Source of the DNA: Spirochaetaceae bacterium | Lineage (GTDB): Bacteria > Spirochaetota > Spirochaetia > Treponematales > Treponemataceae | Reading direction: 5' to 3' | DNA length: 64,000 nt | NCBI GenBank assembly: GCA_017614995.1 | Contig: JAGAAX010000039.1 | Span: 1-64,000 of the forward strand | In this document: positions 7,414 to 16,247 of the stretch, in pieces | How positions within the stretch are numbered: position 1 is the stretch's first letter | Layout of the letters: every line of letters begins with the position of its first letter | Notes under the pieces: model-generated | Told to the model about the DNA's origin: nothing | What the model saw: only the letters and a program-made list of their open reading frames with translations | The model's database searches: none | Program-made: the position numbers and the translations under genes

Positions 7414-8832
7414 CTAGAATCTGAAGTCGCGCTTGCCGTTTACTTCTTCTTTAAGATATTGAACGCAGCGCTCGCGCACAAGCTCGTTCGGAATTGTCAG
7501 GAGTTCTTTTTCAATAAGCTTGTCGCCAAGCTGCTTTGTATCAGGAGATGCGTAATCTTCAAGATATTCCTTAAGAGTCATAAGCGCATTCGGGTGGCAG
7601 CAGTTTGCAATCTGACCAGATTTTACAAGCGACATAAATCTATCGCCGGTTCTTCCTGCACGGTAACATGCAGTACAGAACGAAGGAACATAGTTCATTC
7701 TCATAAGCCAGTTTATAACTTCATCAAGAGTACGGCGGTCGCTTACATCAAACTGGGCAGTATCTTCGGGACGTTCTTCTTCGCAATAGCCGCCGACGCT
7801 GGTTCGGCTGCCACCGCTAATCTGGCTTACACCAAGAGCAAGCACTCTTTCGCGGCTTTTCTGTGACTCGCGGGTAGAAACAATCATGCCGGTATACGGA
7901 ACTGCAATTCTGATACAAGCTACAATTTTGGCAAAGGTTTCATCATCAATTGCATCCGGGAAAAGCGCCGGGTCTATGCCGTCCGCAGCGCGGAGTCTTG
8001 GTACAGAGATTGTATGCGGGCCACAACCCTTTGCAGCTTCAAGATGCTCGGCGTGCATAAGCTGACCGACAAACTCGTATTTGTATGTGCCAAGGCCGTA
8101 AAGAACGCCGCAGCCAACATCATCAATTCCGCCGTCCATTGCGCGGTCCATTGCTTCTGTGTGGTAGGCATAATCTGATTTCGGGCCTGTCGGGTGAAGC
8201 TGTTCGTAGCGTTTTTTGTTGTAGGTTTCCTGAAACAGAATGTATGTTCCGATTTCGGCATTTTTGAGGCGTGTGTAGTTTTCTACAGTTGTTGCCGCAA
8301 TATTTACGTTTACACGGCGGATTGCGCCGTTTTTGTGCTTAATTGAATAAATAGTCTTGATTGAGTCTATTATGTACTCAATAGGATTGTTTTTTGGGTC
8401 TTCGCCAGCTTCAATAGCAAGGCGCTTGTGTCCCATATTCTGAAGTGCAATTACTTCGGCGCGAATTTCTTCCTGAGTAAGCTTTTTGCGCGGAATGTGG
8501 CGGTTTGTTCCATGATAAGGACAATAAGTACAGCCGTTTATACAGTAATTTGAAAGATAAAGCGGCGCAAACAAAACAATGCGGTTGCCGTAAAACTTAA
8601 GCTTGATTTCTTTTGCAAGGTTTTCGATTTTCTGATTTAATTCAGGAACTTCGCAGGCAAGCAGAACCGCTGCCTCACGGTGATTAACTCCGTTACATTT
8701 TGCAGCTTCTTCCAGAATACTGTTAATCAGTTTTTCGTCTGTTTTGTGTTTTTCAGCATAATCAAGTGTTTCAAGAATTTCCTCATCGTTGATAAATTCT
8801 TCTGCTTTATTTGACATTACATTATAACTCAT
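7414..8832 (-). CDS. hydG: [FeFe]-hydrogenase H-cluster radical SAM maturase HydG
   Basis: This 472-residue protein is a radical-SAM enzyme that cleaves tyrosine to give the CO and CN ligands of the H-cluster. The radical-SAM cluster motif is CINGCTYC near residue 93, followed by the typical YHGTNRHIPRKKLT. The TIM-barrel core includes EAGEDP and GGIDDVGCGVLYGLGTY. The C-terminal auxiliary cluster motif is CTACYRAGRTGDRFM with a later CHPNAL. GGAGGAAAATT precedes the ATG at 8832. It is transcribed between the TM1266-like gene and hydF. Length matches the family. Confidence 0.96.
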   Translation of the reverse strand: MSYNVMSNKAEEFINDEEILETLDYAEKHKTDEKLINSILEEAAKCNGVNHREAAVLLACEVPELNQKIENLAKEIKLKFYGNRIVLFAPLYLSNYCINGCTYCPYHGTNRHIPRKKLTQEEIRAEVIALQNMGHKRLAIEAGEDPKNNPIEYIIDSIKTIYSIKHKNGAIRRVNVNIAATTVENYTRLKNAEIGTYILFQETYNKKRYEQLHPTGPKSDYAYHTEAMDRAMDGGIDDVGCGVLYGLGTYKYEFVGQLMHAEHLEAAKGCGPHTISVPRLRAADGIDPALFPDAIDDETFAKIVACIRIAVPYTGMIVSTRESQKSRERVLALGVSQISGGSRTSVGGYCEEERPEDTAQFDVSDRRTLDEVINWLMRMNYVPSFCTACYRAGRTGDRFMSLVKSGQIANCCHPNALMTLKEYLEDYASPDTKQLGDKLIEKELLTIPNELVRERCVQYLKEEVNGKRDFRF

Positions 8833-8905
8833 AATTTTCCTCCATTAATATAAATGCGAAATGTGCTTGTTGAATAAGTGTCTATAAGAATAGCCGAGCC
8901 TGTCG

Positions 8906-9160
8906 TTATTTATTCGGAAAGACAGTTTTTGCGCTGATGCCGTCAATTGCCCCAAGCTTTCCGCTTAAAGCATTAATCTTGTCCTGCGGCGCATCAATTG
9001 CAACACTTATTAAAGAGATATTTTCTTTTTTGTAAGGAATGCCCATACGGCCGATTATGTATTCGCCGTATTCATGAAGAAGTCGGTTAAGCTTATCCAC
9101 AGCATCTAAGTTAGAAACTACAATGCCGATTAAAGCAACCTTTGTTTCGGTTGTTTCCAT
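8906..9160 (-). CDS. TM1266-family iron-only hydrogenase system regulator
   Basis: This 84-residue protein has an ACT-like ferredoxin fold (ALIGIVVSNLDAVDKLNRLL, YIIGRMGIPY, NALSGKLGAIDGISAKT). Proteins of this family (TM1266/NikR-C-like) are encoded next to HydG and HydF in anaerobes and are thought to be regulatory, although the ligand is not established. GGGGA precedes the start. It is the first gene of the hydrogenase maturation operon, with a sigma-70-type promoter about 100 bp upstream. Confidence 0.88.
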   Translation of the reverse strand: METTETKVALIGIVVSNLDAVDKLNRLLHEYGEYIIGRMGIPYKKENISLISVAIDAPQDKINALSGKLGAIDGISAKTVFPNK

Positions 9161-9263
9161 AATAATTCCCCTTTCCCATCAGACCGCCGCCAGATTTTCT
9201 AAAATCACCGCATCTTTTGGGTTAGTAAAAATTTTCTAGTTCTTTGATGTTATCTGTTCATTA

Positions 9264-9291
9264 TTATAGAGAAGTTTCGTTTTATTTCAAG
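9264..9291 (-). promoter_or_regulatory. Sigma-70-type promoter of the TM1266-hydG-hydF operon
   Basis: Minus strand: TTGAAA (9291-9286), 16-bp spacer, TATAAT (9269-9264). The leader of about 97 nt to the first ATG is longer than needed. It contains a small hairpin (GATTTT-AGA-AAAATC style) and a GGCGGCGG run, so a structured leader is possible, but I could not match it to a known riboswitch. Confidence 0.7.
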
Positions 9292-9310
9292 GGGTATGCT
9301 GATTCTTTAA

Positions 9311-10345
9311 TTATTGAAGCATTATAAGATAAGGACGCGGTTCAAGCGCAAGCACTTCTTCGGGCGTCATCATCGGTGTGTCGTAGCCTGCGCCTGCAAT
9401 AACCGGCTTTGTAAAGAGCTTGAACGATTTAAGCGGAATGTTTTTAGCTTCTGCGTTTGCAGCATAAGAATCTTTCTTTTGAGCCGGTGTTCCAAAGCCG
9501 TCAGCACAATGAACAAGATTGACCCGCTCAAAATTAGAGCGGACTTCTGAACGGCGGCTTATCATCCAGGGCTTAAACTGATGAATGACGAGCATACGCT
9601 TGCCGGGAAGATTGTTCTCAACAAGATAGTCTTGTATCATCTGCTGGGCTTTATTCACTTCTTCGGCTGTAACCCAGCCGATTTCCTGCATAGGCTTAGT
9701 TGTGCGCCATTCAGGGTCAAGCGCAAGATGCACGTTTTCATACTGAAGATACGGCAAAAGCCTTTTTGTAGCGTATTCTACGGAGTATTTGCCAATCTGG
9801 TGGTCTAAGAACACAAGCCAGCCACGCTCTGCAGCATAATCAATATATTTTTTGCATGTTTCGCTGTTCAAATAGCCGATTTCGCCTTCAGGCCAGCATG
9901 TACCGAAAATCAAGTACAATGCCGGAGTAACGGTTCTTGTGCCGTTTACAGCGTCATAGTCTGCGGCAAATTTAAGCAGAAGCGGCTCAAGGTCCTCAAG
10001 CGAATACTGTCCGATAATTCCCATTGAGGCGGCATTCGGATGACCGTAAAAAGCCATTACGTCGCTGTTCATCATAATGGGGTCGTAAGAGCTTAAAAAA
10101 TGAAGGGCTAAATCTTCGTCAGGAATTACAGGTTCTGCCGCCTGAAGGGCTTCCTGCTCTTTTATGGATTCTTCTTCGGTAACCGGACCGTATACTGGCT
10201 CGGTAATTTCCACAGGCTGATCCGCTTCTTCGGCCTTGTTTTCCGTCTGAACAGCAAAAAGTGCATGAGAAACAAACAGAAATGCCAGGCAAAACACAGA
10301 ATAAAGACAAACTAAAACCAAACTATGAAATTTTAATATTCGCAT
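9311..10345 (-). CDS. Conserved secreted protein of unknown function
   Basis: From the ATG at 10345 this is a 344-residue protein with an N-terminal signal or anchor segment (LVLVCLYSVFCLAFLFVS), then an acidic linker (about 35-75), then a globular domain. Recognisable stretches are MAFYGHPNAASMGIIG, YLIFGTCWPEGEIG, VHLALDPEW and MLVIHQFKPWM, spaced like the strands of a TIM-barrel. I know no function for it. An upstream in-frame ATG at 10399 would add 18 residues; neither start has a clear Shine-Dalgarno, and 10345 gives the better signal peptide. It stands alone and is divergent from the SEC-C gene. Confidence 0.75.
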   Translation of the reverse strand: MRILKFHSLVLVCLYSVFCLAFLFVSHALFAVQTENKAEEADQPVEITEPVYGPVTEEESIKEQEALQAAEPVIPDEDLALHFLSSYDPIMMNSDVMAFYGHPNAASMGIIGQYSLEDLEPLLLKFAADYDAVNGTRTVTPALYLIFGTCWPEGEIGYLNSETCKKYIDYAAERGWLVFLDHQIGKYSVEYATKRLLPYLQYENVHLALDPEWRTTKPMQEIGWVTAEEVNKAQQMIQDYLVENNLPGKRMLVIHQFKPWMISRRSEVRSNFERVNLVHCADGFGTPAQKKDSYAANAEAKNIPLKSFKLFTKPVIAGAGYDTPMMTPEEVLALEPRPYLIMLQ

Positions 10346-10487
10346 AAACCAAATGCTGTGCAGATTAGATTGTTTTTTAAAAATGAAGCGCAGCCACATT
10401 TTATTATCGGCACTTCTAAAAGCAGCTTAATCAATTTTACATAACTAATTACATTTATTGCTCGTGTACATGTTAAGAAGATTCTGC

Positions 10488-10493
10488 TATAAT
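10488..10493 (+). promoter_or_regulatory. -10 box for the SEC-C/rlmB unit
   Basis: A perfect TATAAT lies 32 bp before the start of the SEC-C gene. The -35 region is weak. The short leader holds a GCGCGACGCGC palindrome directly before AGGAGG, which could fold close to the ribosome binding site. Confidence 0.5.
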
Positions 10494-10525
10494 CTCAAAA
10501 AATGCGCGACGCGCAGGAGGTTATT

Positions 10526-11020
10526 ATGGACGGAACATTATGCCCATGTGGTTCAAAGAAAAAATACAGCGAATGTTGTGAACCAATCATTAAGGGAAAA
10601 GCAAAAGCCCTTACCGCAGAAGCTTTGATGCGCAGCCGTTATTCAGCTTATGTAAAACACGAAATAAACTACATTGCAGATTCATGCATACGCGAAACTG
10701 AAGATAACGAAATTGACATGGAAGAAACCCGCAAGTGGAGCGAAGAATCAATCTGGAACGGACTTAAGATTATCCGCACAGAAAAAGGCGGAGAAAACGA
10801 TACAGAAGGTGTTGTTGAGTTTACAGCCGACTACACAAGAAAAGGCATCCGCGACATACACCACGAAACCGCAAATTTCAAGAAAATCGACGGTACTTGG
10901 GTTTATTCTGACGGTTATCTAAGCACTGAAACAGTCCACAGAGAAGGCAGAAAAATCGGCAGAAACGAAAAATGCCCATGCGGTTCAGGCAAAAAATACA
11001 AGCAGTGCTGCGGCCGCTAA
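10526..11020 (+). CDS. YchJ-like protein with two SEC-C zinc motifs
   Basis: This 164-residue protein has SEC-C motifs at both ends: [13 protein letters not shown] at the N-terminus and [13 protein letters not shown] at the C-terminus. Between them is an NTF2-like YchJ middle domain ([29 protein letters not shown], and GTWVYSDG). SEC-C motifs bind zinc; the function of YchJ proteins is not settled. The start at 10526 is chosen because AGGAGG lies 5 nt upstream. The next gene, rlmB, starts 34 bp on and is probably co-transcribed. Confidence 0.88.
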   Translation: MDGTLCPCGSKKKYSECCEPIIKGKAKALTAEALMRSRYSAYVKHEINYIADSCIRETEDNEIDMEETRKWSEESIWNGLKIIRTEKGGENDTEGVVEFTADYTRKGIRDIHHETANFKKIDGTWVYSDGYLSTETVHREGRKIGRNEKCPCGSGKKYKQCCGR

Positions 11021-11054
11021 TTTATCACCAATAAAACTGAAATAAAGGAATACT

Positions 11055-11834
11055 ATGCAGATAATTACAGGTTTTCATGCTGTTGAAGAAATGATGCGCT
11101 CTGCAAAATGTACGGCAGACGGAGCAAAACCGCATATTGAATATGCAAAGCCCGGTCCGCGCATTAAAAAAATTCTTGAGGACGCAAAAAAGCGCAATAT
11201 ACCTGCCAAAGAAACTACAATGGCAGAGCTTGACCGTCTTACAGCGGAACTTTCTGAAACAGCACAAGACCACCGCGGCATAGTTCTTATTATTGAAGGC
11301 GGTCAGCAGGCTGTTCAGAATTTTGTTCAGTTTGAACAGACTGTGGCTGAAATAAGCAAAAAAGACAATGCAACCATTGTACTGCTTGATTCTGTTACAG
11401 ATCCGCACAATGTTGGCGCAATAATCCGCTCTTGCGACCAGTTTGGCGCAGATTTGGTAGTTATACCTGAAAGGCACAGTGCAACCGAGGGTGATGTAAT
11501 TATGCGCTCAAGTGCGGGTGCGGCGGCATGGGTTCAGCAGGCAGTTGTAACAAACCTCAGCAGAGCGCTTGAAAAGCTTAAGGAGAACGGCTTCTGGATT
11601 TACGGCGCTGACGCGGGCGGTTCACCTTTGGGAGAAGCTAACTTTTCTGGCAAAGTAGCCATTGTTATGGGCAGCGAGGGCACCGGCATGAGCCGCCTTG
11701 TCCGCGAAAAATGCGACGTTATTTTGTCGATTCCAACTTGCGGCAAACTTGACAGTCTTAATGTGTCTGTTGCGGCTGGCATTCTGCTTTACGAAGTGCA
11801 CCGCTGCAAATCTCATCTGAATCAAGCCAAATAG
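11055..11834 (+). CDS. rlmB: SpoU-family 23S rRNA 2'-O-ribose methyltransferase RlmB
   Basis: This 259-residue protein has an N-terminal substrate-binding domain (ITGFHAVEEMM, IKKILEDAKKRNIP) and a C-terminal SPOUT domain. All three knot motifs are present: DSVTDPHNVGAIIRSCDQFG, VMGSEGTGMSRLV and IPTCGKLDSLNVSVAAGILL. It would methylate G2251-type positions in the 23S P-loop using SAM. GGAATACT precedes the ATG. Its last 77 bp overlap the 3' end of dtd on the opposite strand. Confidence 0.92.
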   Translation: MQIITGFHAVEEMMRSAKCTADGAKPHIEYAKPGPRIKKILEDAKKRNIPAKETTMAELDRLTAELSETAQDHRGIVLIIEGGQQAVQNFVQFEQTVAEISKKDNATIVLLDSVTDPHNVGAIIRSCDQFGADLVVIPERHSATEGDVIMRSSAGAAAWVQQAVVTNLSRALEKLKENGFWIYGADAGGSPLGEANFSGKVAIVMGSEGTGMSRLVREKCDVILSIPTCGKLDSLNVSVAAGILLYEVHRCKSHLNQAK

Positions 11835-12252
11835 TGAAAGGTCCGTCGTTTAAGAGACTGACCTTCATGTCTGCGCCGAATTTTCCATGTTCAACGCAGC
11901 CAGTTTCTTTTTTTATAAGGCTTAGAACATGCTCATACATGCTGTTTGCAAAATCTTGCTTGCCGGCGCGGTCAAACCCAGGTCTGTTGCCGCGGCGGCA
12001 GTCTGCATAAAGCGTAAACTGCGAGATTACGAGGGTTTTTCCGCCGACATCTTTGAGCGCAAGGTTTGTCTTTCCGTTTTCGTCTTTGAACACTCGCAAG
12101 CCCAAAAGCTTTTTCACCATTTTTTCAGCAATTTCGTTTGTATCGTCGTTTGAAACACCAAGAAAGACAAGAAAACCTTTTCCGATTTCACCTATAACAG
12201 CACCGTCAACAACAACATTTGCGTTTGCAACGCATTGAACCAACATTCTCAT
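11758..12252 (-). CDS. dtd: D-aminoacyl-tRNA deacylase
   Basis: This 164-residue protein carries the DTD signatures: VQCVANANVVVDGAVIGEIG at the N-terminus, the SQFTLYAD motif, and the NDGPFTIWLDS motif with the Gly-Pro pair that enforces chirality. It removes D-amino acids from mischarged tRNA. Typical family members end soon after the last motif; this one has about 19 extra residues, all encoded in the 77 bp that overlap rlmB antisense. AGAGG lies upstream of the start. Confidence 0.93.
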   Translation of the reverse strand: MRMLVQCVANANVVVDGAVIGEIGKGFLVFLGVSNDDTNEIAEKMVKKLLGLRVFKDENGKTNLALKDVGGKTLVISQFTLYADCRRGNRPGFDRAGKQDFANSMYEHVLSLIKKETGCVEHGKFGADMKVSLLNDGPFTIWLDSDEICSGALRKAECQPQQTH

Positions 12253-12262
12253 AAAAGCCTCT

Positions 12263-14374
12263 TTAGATTTCTTTAAATATTGCGCCGCGGATACGTTTTA
12301 TAAAGCCCGCCCTGCTTACAGAAACTGTCCTGATTTTCTTTTCCGGTTCAACGCAAAGCTTAAGAAGAGCATCGCCTTCGTTTTTTTCAATTCCGACAGG
12401 AGTACCGACTATCCGCTCGCCTTCTCCGTCAAAAGAGATTTCTATCATGCTGCCGGTAGAAATTGCATGGTCTATGACGTGCACCTTGCCCAAAAAGTCC
12501 ATGCCGCCCGCCTCAATGCGCTCAAAACGCACAGACTCTCCGCGGAGCTGGTTTGCATTGACTATAATCTTTCTGCGGATTCTTGAGCGCAGGCCGTCAG
12601 CCTGTTCTTCTGGCAGGTGTTTATTCTCAAGCTCGGCGTATAAGGCATTTAAAAGATTGTCTCTTTCACGCTTAGACAAAGCCTGCTGTTCAGGCTCTTT
12701 AATTGCAAGACTTCCGCCGTTTTTCAGGGCAGAGAACGGAAGCGGATGGCGTTCAGGCTTAGAAGTTTTAACCGCACCCATATATTCAAGCCCGCTTTTT
12801 TTGAGAAGCTCGCCTGCCTGTTCATCGTCTATAAAATCAAAAAGATAAACACCTTCGGCAAGTGTTGCAAGCAGATATGGCTTAAGTACTCTGCTGCTTT
12901 CAATAACTGCACGTTTTTCTTTGTCTACTTTGAGCACATAGCCTTTATAAAGCGCAACCGAATTATACGAATGTTCCCATTCTTCAAGCGAAAATTCTAT
13001 GCTCTGCGAAATTTCATAGACTGACGCATCTTGAAGAATCTTTTTGATTTCTTCAGTGCTCATACCGCTGTCAAATGCGCTGCTGCAAGACTGCTTTGAA
13101 ATTTCAAAAACCGGAACTGTATCAAAACGGGTTATGCACAAAATCTGCATAAGCGGAAGCATTTCTGGAAGCCCTGCACCCGGAATAAGCGCAGCAGAAA
13201 AATCGGGGTTAAGCGACAGACGCCCTTTCAACATTTCAGGCGTATCTACCTTAATATCTGAATTATGGTTCTGCAAAGCCATATCAAAAAATTCAGACCT
13301 TACAAAAACGCCGTCAGACTCAACAAGAAGCTTCATCTTTATTATCTGCTTAACAACCGTAGAAAGCTCAACCGAAAGCGGCAAATCATTATCAGCTTGA
13401 ATTACGTCAGTTTTTGCGGGCTTTATGTCCTCAAGCAGAGAAGCAAGCCTGCCTTTTTTCAGCGTAAACGGCTCCGGGGCTTTTTCGCTTTGCAGCAGAG
13501 CAAGCCGCATCAAAACAGGGTACGAAAAACCGCCCTGAGGCACAGAATTGCAAAGTGAAAACACAAACTGCGCGTGCTTCAAAAGCATTTCGCTTGAAAA
13601 GCGCGAGCACGAAGCCGCACACAAATAGCATATACGCGTTGCATCATCTAAAGCCGCAAACTGCTTCCAGCGTTCCATATTTGGCGCATAATCTGCACCC
13701 TGCTGAACCAAAAGCTGCAAATTTTTTAAGCCGTCAAAAACAAGCTGAAAAATCTCTTTACCGTCCGCCTGTTCCACAAACGGAAAAACCGAAACAATGA
13801 GATTTTCGCCCTTTTTTTTAAGCGTACCGTCACTTTTGCATAAGTCTTTATAATGGAAAAACAGCGAAAAAATTGAAGCGAAAAAGATTGAAGAAGGCTC
13901 AAATGCTGTGCTTCTTGCACCTGAAAAACTGCCTGACGGCATCAGCACAGAAACCGAAAGCAGCGGCTCAATCTTAGGCTCAAGCAGCGGATTAAGCACA
14001 AAACGTATCTGCTTCTGTTCCGTTTTGCGGTAAATCAAAAGCCGCTCTTCAAGGTTCATCAGCCGCTCATATAATTCCGCAAAAGAAAAATCTGTAGAAA
14101 AAAACTGGGAAAGCTTTTCCTGTGTCGGCAGATTCAGTATTTTTATGGCTGAAAGTATCAGAATATCGTTGGCAGACAAAAGACGGACAATCATAGAGGC
14201 GTTTTCGTCTTTACGCAAAAACGCGCTTAAATCTTCTATAAGTTTCTGCTTGTTGTACGGCGTCTTAATTTCGCCAAGATACATCCGCAGAAGCTCAAAA
14301 AAATGCGTATCATTTAATGTTACAAGCGATTCACGCCACGCCAATACAGCTTGTGCACGTTCAGTCTGTTCCAT
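12263..14374 (-). CDS. Helicase-associated protein, partner of bacterial XPB
   Basis: This is a 703-residue protein with no Walker motifs. The N-terminal part is helical with winged-helix-like segments (ELLRMYLGEIKTPYNKQKLI, LSANDILILSAIKIL). The middle (about 340-500) matches the style of the helicase-associated domain found beside bacterial XPB (LSLNPDFSAALIPGAG, LPLMQILCITRFDTVPVFEIS, EEIKKILQDAS). The C-terminus resembles a WYL/beta-rich segment (SMIEISFDGEGERIVGTPVGIE). In actinobacteria and spirochaetes such a gene accompanies XPB and is presumed to assist the helicase in repair. The ATG at 14374 has AAGGA upstream. It starts 9 bp after xpb stops. Confidence 0.75.
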   Translation of the reverse strand: MEQTERAQAVLAWRESLVTLNDTHFFELLRMYLGEIKTPYNKQKLIEDLSAFLRKDENASMIVRLLSANDILILSAIKILNLPTQEKLSQFFSTDFSFAELYERLMNLEERLLIYRKTEQKQIRFVLNPLLEPKIEPLLSVSVLMPSGSFSGARSTAFEPSSIFFASIFSLFFHYKDLCKSDGTLKKKGENLIVSVFPFVEQADGKEIFQLVFDGLKNLQLLVQQGADYAPNMERWKQFAALDDATRICYLCAASCSRFSSEMLLKHAQFVFSLCNSVPQGGFSYPVLMRLALLQSEKAPEPFTLKKGRLASLLEDIKPAKTDVIQADNDLPLSVELSTVVKQIIKMKLLVESDGVFVRSEFFDMALQNHNSDIKVDTPEMLKGRLSLNPDFSAALIPGAGLPEMLPLMQILCITRFDTVPVFEISKQSCSSAFDSGMSTEEIKKILQDASVYEISQSIEFSLEEWEHSYNSVALYKGYVLKVDKEKRAVIESSRVLKPYLLATLAEGVYLFDFIDDEQAGELLKKSGLEYMGAVKTSKPERHPLPFSALKNGGSLAIKEPEQQALSKRERDNLLNALYAELENKHLPEEQADGLRSRIRRKIIVNANQLRGESVRFERIEAGGMDFLGKVHVIDHAISTGSMIEISFDGEGERIVGTPVGIEKNEGDALLKLCVEPEKKIRTVSVSRAGFIKRIRGAIFKEI

Positions 14375-14383
14375 CAAAAATCC

Positions 14384-16105
14384 TTACAAGTCTGTTGCTT
14401 CACGCAGACTTTCGTCATCGACATACTTTAATATGCGGTAATCATAGCCCTGTTCAGCCAAAAACTTCTGGCGGTGCATACCGAATTCTTCTTCAACTGT
14501 ACCGCGCGTAATCAGCGTGAAAAACCTTGCCTTGCGGTTCTTCGGTCTTAAAAGCCGCCCAAGACGCTGCGCCTCTTCCTGTCTGCTACCAAAAGTACCT
14601 GAAATTTGAATTGCCATAGAAGCGTCAGGCAGATCAATCGCAAAATTGGCTACTTTAGAAACTACAATTATGCGGTTTTCGCCAGAACGGAAAGACGCGT
14701 AGATTCTGTCGCGCTCTGCATTTGAGGTTTTGCCTGTTATAAGCGGCGCACCAAGCTCGCCTGCCAGAATCTCAAGCTGTTCTATATACTGCCCGATTAC
14801 AATGATTTTATCTTCGGGGCAGAGATTTATAAGCTTTTTGGCGACACCGCGCTTTAAGGCATTGTCGCTTGCAATTCTGTGCTTTGTACGCTGGTTTGCA
14901 ACGGCATATTCAATCTCTTTGTCCTCGGGCAAATCAATGCGGATTTCAATACACTCGGCTTCCGCAATCCAGCCCGAAGTTTCAAGCTCTTTCCAGGGAA
15001 CATCATAGCGCTTTGGGCCTACAAGGCTGAAAACATGCCCCTCGCAGCCATCCTCTCTTATAAGCGTTGCCGTTAATCCCACGCGCCTTATAGTCTGAAG
15101 CTCCGCCGTAATTCTGAAAACAGGCGCAGGCAGCAGATGAACCTCATCGTAAATGATTAAACCCCAGCTCCGTTTTCTGAACAAGTCAAAATGAGGATAA
15201 GGCGAATCCGGGTCAGGCCGCCACGTTAAAACCTGATAGGTCGCAATTGTAACCGGCTTAATCTCTTTTTCTTCGCCTGTGTATTCGCCAATCTGGTCTT
15301 CTTCAAGATTTGTCTTGTCGAGAAGCTCCGCAATCCACTGGTGAACGGCCGAAATATTTGTAGTAACTACAAGCGTGCTTGTCTTAAGGCGCGACATAAT
15401 CTCCATGCCGACGATTGTCTTGCCCGCCCCGCATGGAAGCACAATGGTGCCGAAACCTGTTCCGGGGCCTTTGTCTCCCACCAAAGCATCTGCGGCTTTT
15501 TTCTGATAGTCGCGCACATTAAGGCTGGCGCCGGAACGGCATTTTTCGCGCATTGAAACTTCAAGCGGCTCGCCGTCACGCAGCGGAACTAAATCTTCAA
15601 CCGGCCAGCCGAGCTGCAAGAGTTTTTGCTTTACAATTCCGCGGTTGACCAATTTCAGAACAAAGCGCAGTTTCTTCTCGTCAGGGTCGGGCGAAAGCAG
15701 GTCTTTCATCTGCTTTGCGGCATTTATTTCCTTATAAATTGGAAGCGAAGCCGTTTCAAGAAAGAGAAAATCGCATACCGCTGCATCTGCATTTTCCGGG
15801 ATTGTCATTTTAAGCTTGCCGAATTTTCCGGCTGTTTCCTTAATCCAGAATTCCACAGGCTGCGGCACAGGAAAGCGCGAATATTCAGTTAATGTTGAAA
15901 TTGCATCTTCCGCTGTAAAACCGGCGCTAACGGCATTCCACAAAGACAGCGGTGTTAATCTATATGTATGAAGATGTTCCGGCGAGCGTTCAAGCTCTGC
16001 AAAAGGAATGAGCGCGTTGCGGCATTCTTCTGCAAGCGGTGCATGAACATCAAGCAAAATTGTACGGTCGCTTTGAACAATCAGCGGATTTGTAGGATTC
16101 AGCAT
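14384..16105 (-). CDS. XPB/Ssl2-family DNA repair helicase
   Basis: This SF2 helicase has 573 residues from the ATG at 16105. An N-terminal damage-recognition-like domain precedes the core. The core has Walker A CGAGKT (near residue 226), the DEVH box (near 319), the XPB-specific RED motif in TATLIREDG, and the arginine-finger motif QRLGRLLRP near the C-terminus. It would unwind DNA in a repair pathway. An in-frame TTG at 16171 would add 22 residues, but the family N-terminus starts near MLNPTNPLIVQSD. It forms a two-gene operon with the helicase-associated gene downstream. Confidence 0.92.
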   Translation of the reverse strand: MLNPTNPLIVQSDRTILLDVHAPLAEECRNALIPFAELERSPEHLHTYRLTPLSLWNAVSAGFTAEDAISTLTEYSRFPVPQPVEFWIKETAGKFGKLKMTIPENADAAVCDFLFLETASLPIYKEINAAKQMKDLLSPDPDEKKLRFVLKLVNRGIVKQKLLQLGWPVEDLVPLRDGEPLEVSMREKCRSGASLNVRDYQKKAADALVGDKGPGTGFGTIVLPCGAGKTIVGMEIMSRLKTSTLVVTTNISAVHQWIAELLDKTNLEEDQIGEYTGEEKEIKPVTIATYQVLTWRPDPDSPYPHFDLFRKRSWGLIIYDEVHLLPAPVFRITAELQTIRRVGLTATLIREDGCEGHVFSLVGPKRYDVPWKELETSGWIAEAECIEIRIDLPEDKEIEYAVANQRTKHRIASDNALKRGVAKKLINLCPEDKIIVIGQYIEQLEILAGELGAPLITGKTSNAERDRIYASFRSGENRIIVVSKVANFAIDLPDASMAIQISGTFGSRQEEAQRLGRLLRPKNRKARFFTLITRGTVEEEFGMHRQKFLAEQGYDYRILKYVDDESLREATDL

Positions 16106-16179
16106 AGCAGAATATTTTAACGGTTTATAAGCTAAGCGACAAGCCTTTCTAATGATTTTCAAAATATTCAAACAAATTC

Positions 16180-16206
16180 TAAAGTCTTATTTCCGTTCTC
16201 CGATAG
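16180..16206 (+). promoter_or_regulatory. Sigma-28 (FliA) type promoter of flaB
   Basis: TAAA (16180-16183), a 15-bp spacer, then TCCGATAG (16199-16206), compared with the sigma-28 consensus TAAA-N15-GCCGATAA. It lies 41 bp before the flaB start. A sigma-28 antagonist gene (flgM) is present in this window at 58466-58753. Confidence 0.85.
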
Positions 16207-16247
16207 ATTAGTATCAGGCATTAAATTTTTTGGAAGGGAGAAAAAAT

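Noticed and set aside
9161-9263. Possible riboswitch in the leader of the hydrogenase operon
   Set aside because: A GGCGGCGG run suggested FMN or a similar switch, but the conserved cores of FMN, TPP, cobalamin and SAM switches are absent.
15367-15579. Short antisense and alternate-frame open frames throughout xpb and its partner
   Set aside because: All lack ribosome binding sites and known motifs and follow from the codon bias of the real genes.
16171-16173. TTG upstream start for xpb
   Set aside because: It would add 22 residues not typical of the family and lacks a ribosome binding site; the ATG at 16105 is used instead.
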